The translations under genes and the position numbers were made by a program. A stretch of DNA of 64,000 nucleotides from NCBI GenBank assembly GCA_963422445.2, contig OY729512.2, positions 682,001-746,000 on the forward strand. The letters run 5' to 3'. Positions 1-9,426 of this stretch are shown piece after piece; within the stretch, counting starts at the first letter, position 1; every line of letters starts with the position of its first letter. Under the pieces are notes generated by a model. The model saw nothing but the letters and a program-made list of their open reading frames with translations, was not told the DNA's origin and made no database searches. Origin of the DNA: G963422445 sp963422445. GTDB lineage: Bacteria > Pseudomonadota > Alphaproteobacteria > Thalassobaculales > Thalassobaculaceae.

Positions 1-241
1 GCGCTGCGGTGACAATGACTTTTTCGACCATGCCGGCCTCGATCAGAAGATGGGTCAGCGAATAGACATGGGTTGCCGAATTCGCCACCAGGGTCAGACC
101 ACGCCGGCCTGTATCACGCAAGGCCTGAAGCAGAACATTTGGAAACCCGGCGCTGCCGAACCCTGACACCATGACAGTGGCACCATCGGACATGCCCGCG
201 AGTGCTTGTTCCCCCGACCGCCTGTGTTTGTCAACCGCCAT
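1..241 (-). CDS. CoA-transferase subunit A, N-terminal part
   Basis: Only the first 80 codons lie in the window; the gene continues past the left edge. The translation carries GFGSAGFPN near residue 27 and LVANSATH near residue 51, which resembles the N-terminal half of 3-oxoacid-type CoA-transferase alpha subunits. These transfer CoA between acyl groups together with a beta subunit. The ATG at 241 lies two bases past the stop of the upstream flavin monooxygenase, so the two genes are almost certainly co-transcribed. The substrate cannot be inferred from this fragment. Confidence 0.7.
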   Translation of the reverse strand, partial: MAVDKHRRSGEQALAGMSDGATVMVSGFGSAGFPNVLLQALRDTGRRGLTLVANSATHVYSLTHLLIEAGMVEKVIVTAA

Positions 242-243
242 TA

Positions 244-1251
244 TCACGCACCCGCACAGGCCCGGATTGCCGTCTCGAAGCGATCCCGGGCCGAGCCGCC
301 TCGCGCGAAGGGACTGATGATCGGCAGGTCAATCCCCGAATCCCGATAGGCCGCGAGTCGCTCGCGGCACTGCGCCGGCGTTCCGGCAACACCGGTCGCA
401 TCGATCATCGCATCGGTGACGGCCGCCGAGGCCGCGTTCATGTCGCCGCGCTTGAAGGCGGCAGCAATCGCTCCGGCTTCCTCCACAAATCCATAGCTTG
501 CGATCAGCTTGTTGTAGCGTGGAAAGAAACCGGCATACAGCGCGAGACTTGGACGCATCATCGCCATGGCCTCGTCCCGGGTCTCAGCCACGGCTGTCGG
601 TAACAGCGAAGTGACAACGATGCTTGCCGGATCACGGCCCGCTATGCGCGCGCCCTCAGCGAGAGTCTTGCGGATCTCGGCAGCGGTAACGAGCGTGCTC
701 CGGGTCAGGATGATGCCATCGGCAAGTTCACCGCAAACCCTGACCATCTTCGGGAACAAACTGGCAACATAGATTGGCAAGACCGGCCTGTGGGGTTTGA
801 ACCAGAGATCGAATTTCTTGATGCTGACAGTCTCGCCGGTATAACTCGCCTTGCCTTCGGAAAGCAGCTGACGCACGATGTTGACGGTGTCCTGGACCCG
901 CTCGATCGGCCGGCTGAATTCGACACCGTGTTCGGGCTCGACCTGAATCTTGTGGCTCGACCCTAGTCCGAGGATGAACCGGCCGCCAGACAGGTCGTCA
1001 ACTGTTGCCGCTGCCATTGCGATGGTCGGTGCGGATCGGACGAACACGCTGCTGATGGCCGTGCCAAGGCTGATTGTCGCGGTCGTCACTGCGCAGCCCG
1101 CGAGGACCGCGAACTGATCGCCGCCATGACCTTCGGCAACCCATGCCGATTGATATCCCAGCGATTCCGCAAGGCTGACACAGTCGACAATGTCCGATGC
1201 GGTCGGACCACCGGAAAACGCGACACCGAGAGGTGGATCACTTGCTGCCAT
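244..1251 (-). CDS. LLM-class flavin-dependent oxidoreductase
   Basis: This 335-residue protein belongs to the luciferase-like monooxygenase family, F420- or FMN-dependent TIM-barrel oxidoreductases. It shows GLGSSHK and DDLSGGRFILG in the first half and ADGIILT in the second, with family-typical length. I chose the ATG at 1251 because GGGAGG lies about six bases upstream. Longer reading frames run into the decayed vapC behind it. It is followed at two bases by a CoA-transferase subunit, so the pair may act on an acyl or aromatic substrate. The exact substrate is unknown. Confidence 0.85.
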   Translation of the reverse strand: MAASDPPLGVAFSGGPTASDIVDCVSLAESLGYQSAWVAEGHGGDQFAVLAGCAVTTATISLGTAISSVFVRSAPTIAMAAATVDDLSGGRFILGLGSSHKIQVEPEHGVEFSRPIERVQDTVNIVRQLLSEGKASYTGETVSIKKFDLWFKPHRPVLPIYVASLFPKMVRVCGELADGIILTRSTLVTAAEIRKTLAEGARIAGRDPASIVVTSLLPTAVAETRDEAMAMMRPSLALYAGFFPRYNKLIASYGFVEEAGAIAAAFKRGDMNAASAAVTDAMIDATGVAGTPAQCRERLAAYRDSGIDLPIISPFARGGSARDRFETAIRACAGA

Positions 1252-1259
1252 CGAATCCT

Positions 1260-1672
1260 CCCGACGATGCTCGTCCATGCGGCGATAATCGGCTGAAAAT
1301 GACCACCGGCCCTTGTTCCGCCGCGGGCAGCGCTTGCCCCATGATCTCCGGGCGCAATCCCTTACGCTGTTTCCACATCCTATCGCACGACCGTTGCAAC
1401 CACCAAGCCCTACCCTGTCGCCCCAAGTTCGTCCGAACCAGTTGTCCCACTCCCCGAACCCGGCCGCGATCCGGCGAAAGTCGGGTAGCCTTGCATGCGA
1501 AATGACGATGGGGCAGGCCAAGCCCGCCGCGACGCTCGACCTCGATCGGAGATCCCAGCGCATTCGCCATCGACATGCGGCACGGTGCCGTTGCTAGGAT
1601 TGCCACCTCATTGCACTCCACATTCAGATTCCAGTTCAGACCCGAAAGCAACGCCGAACGGGCGATGATCAT
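1260..1672 (-). pseudogene. decayed VapC-like toxin
   Basis: A start codon overlaps the stop of the vapB remnant (TGATG), the normal coupling of vapBC pairs. The product begins MIIARSALLS where VapC PIN-domain RNases normally have an Asp in an MIxxDTSAL context, so the first metal-binding Asp is absent. Recognisable pieces follow, such as ERRGGLG, but no single frame carries the rest of a PIN domain. I infer a frameshifted, inactive toxin. Assignment rests on the position after vapB and on short matches. Confidence 0.5.
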
Positions 1673-1924
1673 CAGGGCAGGCCCGTTCTTCGCAGAGCAT
1701 GTCTCCGTGCTCGACAGCAGACTGCCCCGGTCCCATGCGCTTGGTGCAGCGTCGGTTATGGCCCGCAACTCTTTCGCGCGGGTCGCGATGTCGCGTCTGC
1801 GTTGTTCGCGTTCAAGGTGTTTGCGCAGGGCGACTGTGATTGCGCCTGTCACGGTCTCACCGGTCAACTGCGATAGTTCGCTGGCAGGCAGGCACGTCTC
1901 GTCGCTCTCGATAATGAGACTCAT
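1672..1924 (-). pseudogene. VapB-like antitoxin (Rv0623 type), frameshifted
   Basis: The first 50 or so residues read like a Rv0623-type VapB antitoxin: ASELSQLTGETVTGAITVAL followed by a basic helix. The C-terminal part is spread over the other two frames: EHGDMLCEER is in one and TGLP-stop in the next. At least two indels therefore break the toxin-binding tail. The neighbouring vapC is also decayed, which would relieve selection on the antitoxin. Confidence 0.6.
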
Positions 1925-2290
1925 CGCACATCCTCGGTAAAATGGACCTTAGATGCATTTTCCGTAATCATTTACCCGACCATCTGTGAGATGGACGGCT
2001 ATTGATTGGCGGGACACATGACCCTTTGGCACCTTCCGGAGATCATGCGGTGATCCGGAAACGTCGTTCAGGATCGAAGCCTGCGGCCTGTGGGAGGCGT
2101 TTCGGGTTCTGTTATACTCCTCCAGCTGTTCCTCGCGGACCATTTGCCTTCGCTTCAACGTCGAGAGCAGATAAACGCCGTGGTAGATGAGCTCGATCTC
2201 AGCCATAATTGGCCTGCATGCGGCCGTTTCCCCGCCCGATCCCGCCAACGCAGGCTGTTGCATCCCGTTTATGATCCCGCACAACTGGAG
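1925..2290. other. intergenic, no recognisable gene
   Basis: This 366-base stretch lies between the vapB remnant and the dehalogenase. A minus-strand frame here encodes MAEIELIYHGVYLL and a charged helix, but I do not recognise it and it has no convincing ribosome-binding site. It may be remnant coding sequence. Confidence 0.4.
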
Positions 2291-3031
2291 TCAGGTAGCC
2301 GATGTGTCCGTCAGCATCCCGGCAAGTTCGGCAAAGTCCTTGACGATCAGGTCGGGTTGATACGGCGACTGCCCGAACGGCCGGTGGCGGCGGTCGATGT
2401 AGACCGTCCGCATGCCCCACGCCTTGGCACCAATGCAATCGAAGGGATGATTGGCGACGAACAGCATTCCGCTCCGTTCGATATGGGGATAAGCGGCACG
2501 GATGATGTCCTCGGCCTTGGCATAAGTTCGCCAGTCGGGCTTGAAGACACCGGCCTCCTGTACCGAAACCGTCAGGTCGAACTCATAACCGATATGCGGT
2601 TTGGCCGCAGCCAGCATGTCCCGGTCGCCATTCGACAGGATCACCAGTCGGTAATGCCGGTGCAGGCGCACCAGCGCCGCGGACACATCGGGAAACGGTT
2701 TCAGCAGTTCGATTCTCGCCACCAGCCATTCGACCTCAGCCTGGGTGTGGGCGATCCCGGCCCGGTCCAGCACCTGGCTTACCGCCCGGTGACCGATCTG
2801 CCGATAGGGCGTATGACCGCGGCCGATCAGCGAGTCGATCATCGAATCTTCAAAATGGGTCCGCCGCCACCAAGTGACGAACTGATACGGTGTTCCGGAC
2901 CAGCCTTTTTGTTTCAGGAACGGAGTCACGGCCTCCGTCAGGCCGGTCTGCATGTCGACCACCGTGCCGTATTGGTCAAAAACTAGAGCTTTGATCTCGC
3001 GTTTCAGGACATCGACGATCTGCACGGTCAT
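2291..3031 (-). CDS. haloacid dehalogenase, type II
   Basis: This 246-residue HAD-superfamily hydrolase fits type II L-2-haloacid dehalogenases, which hydrolyse 2-haloalkanoates to 2-hydroxyacids. Motif I is VFDQYGTVVD near residue 17, motif II is ILSNGD near residue 128, and VFKPDW near residue 161 carries the motif III lysine. VANHPFDCIGAKAWG near residue 187 follows the family's usual VASHxWDxxGA pattern. The ATG at 3031 is preceded by GGAGG at good spacing. The gene stands alone. Distant HAD phosphatase activity cannot be excluded. Confidence 0.85.
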   Translation of the reverse strand: MTVQIVDVLKREIKALVFDQYGTVVDMQTGLTEAVTPFLKQKGWSGTPYQFVTWWRRTHFEDSMIDSLIGRGHTPYRQIGHRAVSQVLDRAGIAHTQAEVEWLVARIELLKPFPDVSAALVRLHRHYRLVILSNGDRDMLAAAKPHIGYEFDLTVSVQEAGVFKPDWRTYAKAEDIIRAAYPHIERSGMLFVANHPFDCIGAKAWGMRTVYIDRRHRPFGQSPYQPDLIVKDFAELAGMLTDTSAT

Positions 3032-3227
3032 CAATTCGCCTCCACTCGCTACCGGACGGTCAGAATGCTGTCGGACAATCATCACGTCATTGTCTGGCCG
3101 TTTACAACGTTTTCTTGGCGCCACGCGGTATCGCCCGTCATCTTTGCCAGTGCCGACTCCAGGACGCCCGGGACATTTTTCGCAGATCACTCTTGCCGCG
3201 ACCGGTCGGTCGGGGCAAGGTTTCGAC

Positions 3228-3770
3228 ATGAGCATCCTGTCATATGACAACCGAACTGGTGGTCCGATTCACAAGCGGATTCCGCCTGATGACGCGCTTG
3301 AACGCCTGGTTTGCGACGAGTGCGGGTTCATCAACTACGTCAATCCTAAGATTGTCGTCGGTTCGGTCTGCGTGCTTGACGGCCGCTTCCTGCTTTGCAA
3401 ACGCGCGATCGACCCACGCAAGGGTTACTGGACGATTCCGGCCGGCTATATGGAAGAGCGCGAAACCACGATCGAGGGCGCGATGCGCGAAGCCCGAGAA
3501 GAGGCCTGCGCCGAAATCCGTATCGACGCTTTGCTCGGTGTCTACAGCATTCCCCGAATCAGTCAGGTTCAGTTGATCTATCGCGCTGAACTGTTGTCGC
3601 CCGACATCGCCGCCGGGCCGGAATCCGAGGCGGTCGGCCTGTTCGCATGGCACGAAATCCCGTGGGAAGATCTTGCTTTTCCGAGTGTCCACTGGGCGCT
3701 GCATCATTACCATGAAGCGGAGAGTCGCGACGATTTCGCGCCGCAGCCGGAAGCGCCTATGGGTTTGTGA
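3228..3770 (+). CDS. Nudix hydrolase
   Basis: This 180-residue Nudix pyrophosphohydrolase has an N-terminal CDECG metal-ribbon half-motif, then NPKIVVGSV, the usual entry to the Nudix fold. The Nudix box begins GYMEERETTIEGA and continues REAREEA. The Gly near the end of the consensus (REUxEExGU) is Cys here, a mild deviation; the catalytic Glu residues are kept. A nucleoside-diphosphate-linked substrate is likely but not identifiable. An AAGG sequence precedes the ATG at 3228. It converges with a methyltransferase pseudogene whose 3' end runs up to this gene's stop. Confidence 0.85.
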   Translation: MSILSYDNRTGGPIHKRIPPDDALERLVCDECGFINYVNPKIVVGSVCVLDGRFLLCKRAIDPRKGYWTIPAGYMEERETTIEGAMREAREEACAEIRIDALLGVYSIPRISQVQLIYRAELLSPDIAAGPESEAVGLFAWHEIPWEDLAFPSVHWALHHYHEAESRDDFAPQPEAPMGL

Positions 3771-4296
3771 TGCGCGTGACGGGGGATAGACGTGGAGTCG
3801 TCCCTGCGGAATGTCGGGCGGGTCGGCAAGATGCATTGCCGACCATGCGGTCATGGTCTAGTCGCTGATGACGCGGCGCCAGGACACAGCAGTTGTGCCA
3901 CCAGCGGTGCGATCCGAGCCGCCAGGACCTCGCTGTCGGACTTGACACCGGTGCCAATATCCATATGGGCAAGCGCAACGGCACCGGACAGGGTTTCTAC
4001 CGCGCGCGGCAAGGTGGCCAGAAAATCACCCTCGAACAAGTGGGCAGCATCAGGAATGCAGTCCGGGTGCGCAGCGACCTGTCACTCAAAGACGTAAACG
4101 TCGCGCTTCGAGAGTATTTCCCGCAGATGGTCATAGGTGCAGCCGTTACCGAGTCCGAACTCGAGAACCGACCCGGGGACGTCGGCAATCATGCGAGCCG
4201 CCAAGTCGAGCGCATCGCGCTGCGCTGTCAACCGGCGGATGGCGCCGTGCAGCCGGCTCACCGGATCGCCTTGCCGATCACGTGGTCATCCGCCAT
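3771..4296 (-). pseudogene. class I SAM-dependent methyltransferase, broken
   Basis: The SAM-binding motif VLEFGLGNGCTYDHLRE is clear, and LFEGDFLATLPRA and ALAHMDIG follow in the same frame. Just after the first segment (VYVFE) there is an in-frame TGA, then the frame resumes at QVAAHPDCIPD. Further on, around 3875, the frame shifts to give VISD-stop and then WSAMHLADPPDIPQGR. A short MADDHVIGKAIR leader also ends in a TGA before the body. Two premature stops plus a frameshift make it a pseudogene. It abuts the cyclic-nucleotide-binding gene, and both probably belonged to one operon with the upstream ABC exporter. Confidence 0.75.
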
Positions 4297-4297
4297 G

Positions 4298-4753
4298 TCA
4301 GGCAATCTTGCCGCTCGACGCATCACGCAACTGGGTGCTGATTCGCTCCAGCCGGGCCGTAAGTTCGCGCATGATCTCGACTGCGATCTCGGGAAATTCG
4401 GTTACCAGATTGAAAAACCGTTCCTTTGTGATCTTCAGTGTAATCAGCGAGTCCTTGGCCTGCACGGTTGCGGTTCGCGGCACATCGCACAGTATCGCGA
4501 TTTCGCCCACGACATCGCCCTTCTTCAACCGGGCGGCCTCGATCTGGCTAGTTCCGGTGTCAATCAGGATCGCCGCGGCACCATTGATGATGATGTAGGC
4601 TGCATCGCCACTGTCGCCTTCATTGAACAGGAACTGCTCCTCCTGATAGGATAATCGTTCCAACGTGAAGGCGAGCAGTCTCAGCTTCGAGGCCTTGATC
4701 CGCGAGAACAGCGGGATATTCCTCAGAAGTTCGACTTCTTCGTTCAGACTCAT
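4298..4753 (-). CDS. cyclic-nucleotide-binding (Crp-like) domain protein
   Basis: This 151-residue protein consists of a single cNMP-binding beta-roll. FNEGDSGDAAYIIINGAA near residue 43 and GDVVGEIAILCDVPRTATV near residue 77 are the classical cap motifs. There is no C-terminal helix-turn-helix, so it is a sensor or adaptor domain rather than a Crp/Fnr regulator. It follows the ABC exporter remnant by 43 bases. It probably modulated that exporter or acted with the methyltransferase that follows. It is the only gene of this block still open. Confidence 0.8.
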   Translation of the reverse strand: MSLNEEVELLRNIPLFSRIKASKLRLLAFTLERLSYQEEQFLFNEGDSGDAAYIIINGAAAILIDTGTSQIEAARLKKGDVVGEIAILCDVPRTATVQAKDSLITLKITKERFFNLVTEFPEIAVEIMRELTARLERISTQLRDASSGKIA

Positions 4754-4796
4754 CCTGTTTTTCCTGTTGGTTTGTCCCGAAGCGAACGGGCCGGAA

Positions 4797-5118
4797 TCAT
4801 TCTTCGTCGAGCAATGTCTTCGAAGCCCCGTCTTCGCGCCCGCACAAGTCGGCGAAGGCTCCAGACTCGACGATCCTCCCGCTACGCAGCACCAGTATCC
4901 GGTCGAAGCCGGCGGCCAGTCTGGCCCGCTGCAACGTCCAAACCAACCCGCAGCCACCGGTTTTCGCGAACACGTTCGCCATGACGCACGACTCTGATCC
5001 CGAATCGAGCACCGATGTCGCTTCATTGAATATCAGGATATCGGGCCACCGCGACCTTCTGGCGCTAGCCATGCGACAGCCGGGTGCCGGCAACGCCGAC
5101 CTCTATCCCGAAAAGATC
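4797..5118 (-). pseudogene. ABC exporter, 3' fragment (ATPase C-terminus)
   Basis: This is the end of an ABC exporter nucleotide-binding domain: GVAGTRLSHG, then an in-frame TAG where the signature Gln is expected, then RQKVAVAR, PDILIFNEATSVLDS (Walker B and D-loop) and GFDRILVLRSGRIVE. Several residues are missing between the signature and Walker B. The 5' part of the same gene lies at 6797-7800, on the other side of an IS1380-type element. Confidence 0.75.
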
Positions 5119-6796
5119 ACCAAGGGGGTAGAAACGGCTGTTTCTCATGGCATACCGTTTGAACGATCAAGGGCTTGTGCCAATCGAAGAGGAAACAGCC
5201 CTGAAGACACAGTGTCCTGGCGAACAGCTTGAGTTTCACGCCCTGGGGCAGCGCTTGGTGACGGGTCGATTTGATGGCGGGCGCATCAGTTCCGCCGGTG
5301 GCGGGGTGACGGCGCGGGTGTCGAGGTGTTTCCTGGATTCCCGCAATCGCGCGAGCATCGAACATGGCGTCGACGACTTGGTGAGCCGACGCATCGACGC
5401 GATGGCCCTGGGATACGAAGCCCTCAACGATCCTGATGCGCTATTCCCGGTGCTGGTGGGCAAAGCCGACGTGACAGGGGACAAGCGGGTGCGCGCGACC
5501 GGGCCACGCCCTGGCCAGTGCGAGCACCCTGAAGCGCCTGGACTTCGGTGAGCCCGGGGAGGCCGCGCGCCGTCGCTACACACGCATCGCCGGGCGCCCC
5601 GGGGAACTCGATGAGCTGCTGGTCGAGCTGTGTGTGTGGTCCTATCGCCGGGCGCCGGGCGCGATCTGGCTCGACCTCGATGCGACCGATGACCCGTTAC
5701 ACGGTCATCGGGAGGGTCGGTTCTTCCATGGGTCCGACGGGTGCTCCTGTTACTTGCCGCTGTCTATCTTCTGTGGCGCGCCCCTGCTGTGCGCGCGGCT
5801 GCGCCCTTCGGACCGGGAGGCCTTGGCGGGTCGCGTCGAGGAGCTCGCGCGCATCGTGGGGCAAGTGCGCCGTCACTGGCCCCACACGCGCATCGGCATC
5901 CGGGGTGATTCGGGCTTTTGCCGCGAACCGATCCTGCGCTGGTGCGAGGACAACGGCGTCGACTCTGTCTTGGGACTGGCGCGCAACAAGCGCCTGGTGG
6001 GCGCGATCGGGGCCCGGGCGGCGCATCGTCGCACGGGCAAGGCGGCCCGCCGATACCGGGACTTCGAGGACATGAGGCAAAAATCGTGGAGCCGCAGCCG
6101 ACGCGTGGTGGGCAAGGCGGAGGATCTGACCAAGGGCGAGACCCCGCGCTTCGGGGTGACCCGTCTTCCCACTCGTCGGGCCGCTGCCAAGCGCCTGTCC
6201 GAGAAGCTGTCCTGCGCGCGCGGCGACAGGGAGACCCGCATCAAAGAGCAGCAGCTCGACCTGTTCGCCGACCGCACCAGCGCGCAAAGGATGCGCGCGA
6301 ACCAGCTGCGCCTGTACGTCTCCTCCTTCGCCTATGTACGGATGCAGCCACTTCGAACACGCGGCGCCCAGGGCACCGAGCTGGCCCGCGCTCAGGGCGC
6401 CACCCTGCAGCGCAAGCTGTTGAAGGTCGGGACACGGATCGGCATTACGGCCCGTCGGGTGTGGCTGTCCTTCTCCCAGGCCTATCCCTATGCCAGGGTC
6501 TTTGCCGAGGGGCTGGCGAGCCTGCAACGAGAACCGCTCTGGCGTGAGCCCGGATAGCTTGACGACCTCTGCACCGCATTGACCGAACACCGGCGCCGCG
6601 CCGGGGACGGCGCACGCCCGCCGGTCGCCATCCAGGTCAATGTAGCCTTGTGAAACCGGCAACAAACGCTCCTGGAACGCTCCAAACACCCCTCAAGCGT
6701 AGCGCCGAACGACCCACAACGCGTATCGCGACCCAACCCGCGTCCCGAACCAGCAAAATGAACCCCAAATCCCAAATCGGTGACCGATGCGGGCTA
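5119..6796 (+). mobile_element. IS1380-family element (approximate ends)
   Basis: The element occupies the gap between the two halves of the ABC exporter: the interrupted product reads VIETGLD on one side and DLFGIEVGVAGTRL on the other. The boundaries come from where the exporter's frame stops and restarts; I could not identify terminal repeats or a target duplication with confidence. It encodes a damaged transposase. Confidence 0.6.
5147..6557 (+). pseudogene. IS1380-family transposase, frameshifted
   Basis: The N-terminal part carries ALGQRLVTGRFDGGRISSAG, the start of the IS1380 DDE transposase, then IEHGVDDLVSRR and DAMALGYEALNDPDALF. Near 5500 the frame shifts into GHALASASTLKRLDFGE and continues WLDLDATDDPLHGHREGRFF, IRGDSGFCREPILRWCEDNG and RIKEQQLDLFADRTSAQRMR, all typical of the family. 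The mid-protein frameshift means no full-length transposase is made. Confidence 0.75.
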
Positions 6797-7800
6797 AATC
6801 GAGACCGGTCTCGATTACAGGCTGCTTCAGCCCTTCGGCCTCGATCACTTCAGCAAGAATCCGGCCGATCAGGAGAGCTGTATCAGCCTGACCATATAAG
6901 ACCTTGCCAAACAGGATATTGTTCTGAAGCGATGCCGCGGCGTTTTACTGCTCGGCCGAGAAGAATTCGACGGCGCTACGCAGATTGTCAGGTAGGCCTT
7001 CGGCAAAGACCTCGCGCGCGGCAAGTTAATGTGGGTCCATTTCAGTGTCGATCAGGCCGAGACAGTGGTGAGCTGGCACCAGCTGAAAGGACAGCGACAT
7101 GAAGCGGTCACGGTCTTCCGTCGCCATGCCGTCGAGGCCGAGGCGGCCGGCGCGGCCCACGAGAATCTGGTAATCCGACAAACCGCTCATGCACGTGGCT
7201 CCGGTGAAACGTACATGTAGCGTTTGGCGTGTCGGGAATAGTCGACATCGGGGGCAACATCGTGTGCCACCGGAGCCACGTGCATAAGCGGTTCCGACAA
7301 TTCGTCCGACGAAATGAAGGAATATTGCGAAACGAACTCATGATCCGGCGGCAGATCGGCAAACGGATCGATCATGATGCCTGCAAGGTCACGGCCGATC
7401 CGAACGAAGGCCTTATTCAGCCCGGTTTTGGCCAAGATCGCCCGGACATACGCATTCTCGGCGATCCTTGCGAGACCGAAACTGGCGTTCACCGGCGTCC
7501 GGAACAACAAGTTCTCGGCCACTGTCGCATTCGTGTTGCAATGGACATTGTCGAAAAATTCGACGAGGTCCGATAGACCGGATGCGTTCAGTTTCCCGCG
7601 CAAGACGTGTTGCGCCGATAGATCCTTTTAGGCGGCCAGAACGGCAACCAGCGCACCGAAGGTCAGGTCGCCCATGATCGCGAGATAACCACAGATCGCA
7701 TAGAAGAAAACGGGGTAAGCTGGACAATGAAATTATTGAGAAATTTGATAAAGAACTTGCGCCGGTAAATCGCATACCGAATATCATGCCCGGTTCGGAG
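6797..7800 (-). pseudogene. ABC exporter, 5'/central fragment
   Basis: Reading right to left, this encodes the end of a membrane domain (FYAICGYLAIMGDLTFGALV, preceded by a frameshift), a TAA after VAVLAA, then KDLSAQHVLRGKLNASGLSD, FFDNVHCNTNATVAENLLFR and IMIDPFADLPPDHEF. Another TAA follows DTEMDPH, then EVFAEGLPDNLRSAVEFF, a further TAA, and ASLQNNILFGKVLYGQAD. This matches a long two-part ATPase region of large alphaproteobacterial exporters. The gene lacks its 5' end, which is joined at about 7800 to a glycosyltransferase remnant. Confidence 0.7.
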
Positions 7801-8658
7801 TCCGAAACGCAACACGGGGTCGTGACAGGTGAGGCCCTACATTCTCCTCACCGAACTGTTTCCGTTCAGGCGCCGGCAGTTTCGGTTCGAACTGCCGCCC
7901 CTGCTTGATCGGGCGCGATCAGCCGCATGGCGCCCGGTGATCGTCTGCTCAATGCGCGACATCCTCGTCATCAAACCGCGCCATGATCGAAATCTCGAGA
8001 TCGTCGAGACCTACTACGACCGGATTCTCATACATGGCGATACCGACATCATCACCTTGGCGAAAACCTTTCCGCTACACCACCGTATCTGTGACCGTCT
8101 GACCTACCGGTTATGTGGTCACGCCGATAGACTTTGGCGGCCACGATAGCGGACACAGCGATGAAATCATCGTTTCGGCTGGAGGCGGCACGGTCGGACA
8201 CGTAACCGTTCCGAAGATCTTTGTCATGCGCAAGAGTCTGGCACTGGGTGACCGGCCCGCATATGCCGTCGTGCATTCTTTCCGACCTCGATACCAGGGC
8301 CGGTCCGGGTGTGATTGTCGAGTGCAACAGACCCGATCTGCCGGCGCTTGTCGCTCGCGCCGCGCTTTCGATCTCGCAAGCCGGTTACAATACAGTGGCC
8401 GAACTGCTGATGACCAGGACACCGTCGGTTGTCGTTCCGTTCGAAGGTGGTATCGAAACCGAACATTGCTGGCGCGCCGACCTGCTTGCCGAACGCGGCC
8501 ATCTCGAAGCGGTGCCCGAGGCCGACTGGACACCGAACCATCTCGACCGGGCGATGCAGGCTGCGCTCGTCCAAGGTCGCCGGTCACCTGGCGGTATCCG
8601 GCTCGACGGCAGCGCCCGTAGCGCCGCCATCCTGCGCGACATGGCGGACAGTCGATGA
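7801..8658 (+). pseudogene. MurG-like glycosyltransferase, truncated and frameshifted
   Basis: Three frames together spell the C-terminal half of a GT28/MurG-type glycosyltransferase. The first has YILLTELFPFRRRQFRFELP and MRDILV; the second DEIIVSAGGGTVG; the third LPALVARAALSISQAGYNTV, VVVPFEGGIETE and LDGSARSAAILRDM. The N-terminal acceptor-binding domain is missing, cut at the junction with the ABC exporter remnant near 7800. Frameshifts lie at about 8105 and 8210-8290. The stop overlaps the next start (ATGA), so it headed an operon with the deacetylase. Confidence 0.75.
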
Positions 8659-9426
8659 GCGGGTGTGCGACCTTGATCCGGGAAATGGATCTCTGGGCGC
8701 AAGATGGCCAGACGGTGCAGCTGTGGCGGCGCGACGATGATCTCGCATCGCCAACCCCGCATCTTGAACCGATGTTGGCAACGGCCAACCGTCCGGATCT
8801 GGTTCCACCGCTCGCAGTGGTGTCGGCACCGGCCGTGCCCGAACTGCCGGATCGTCTGACCGGTTATCGGGTCGAGACCGCGGTGCGCGACCATCGTCAT
8901 GTCAATCATGAACACGCGGATGCGAAGAAATCGGAGTTCGGGTTAACCCGGTCGCTGTTCAGCCGTATCGCCGATGTCGCAGCTGAGCGCCAGTGACTTG
9001 TCGGCCTGTTCGGTCCCCGTGCCGGCTTATGTTTCGCGCCGCCGTGGAATCGGATGACCTATGATCTGGTTGTGCCCTCCCGAAGCTGGGATTTACCGCG
9101 CTGTCGCGGTTTGCAGTGCGGAACCTGCGCCCGCTGGTCCCGATCTGCAGCAGATCGACACCCATGTCGATCTCGTTGACTGGCGCGGCAACCGCCGTTT
9201 CATCGGCCCGGATGTCATGGCTGAACGACTCACCATATGTCTGGCCGGCCGCCGGACCGGACCTGGTGACGTTAACGAACCAATCGGTATCCTGTTCCAT
9301 CACCGGATGATGGGAGAATCGGACTGGCGGGACTTCGCGGTAGTCTGTGCCAAAATGATGGCCCATTCGGCAGTCAACATGGTAGGCTTTGCTCGAGTTG
9401 CGGACAATACCGGGGCAACATCGTGA
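8655..9426 (+). pseudogene. polysaccharide deacetylase family, frameshifted
   Basis: The 5' part (8655-8995) gives LWRRDDDLASPTPHLEPMLA, the Asp-Asp catalytic region of a deacetylase-like TIM-barrel fragment, and HVNHEHADAKKSEFG, the expected His-containing segment. The frame then stops. It resumes from about 9061 with LQQIDTHVDLVDWRGNRRF and GILFHHRMMGESDWRDF. Indels near 8990-9060 separate the halves. Its start overlaps the glycosyltransferase stop and its end overlaps the next gene (GTGA), so this was a tightly coupled three-gene operon, probably acting on a cell-surface glycan. Confidence 0.7.
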
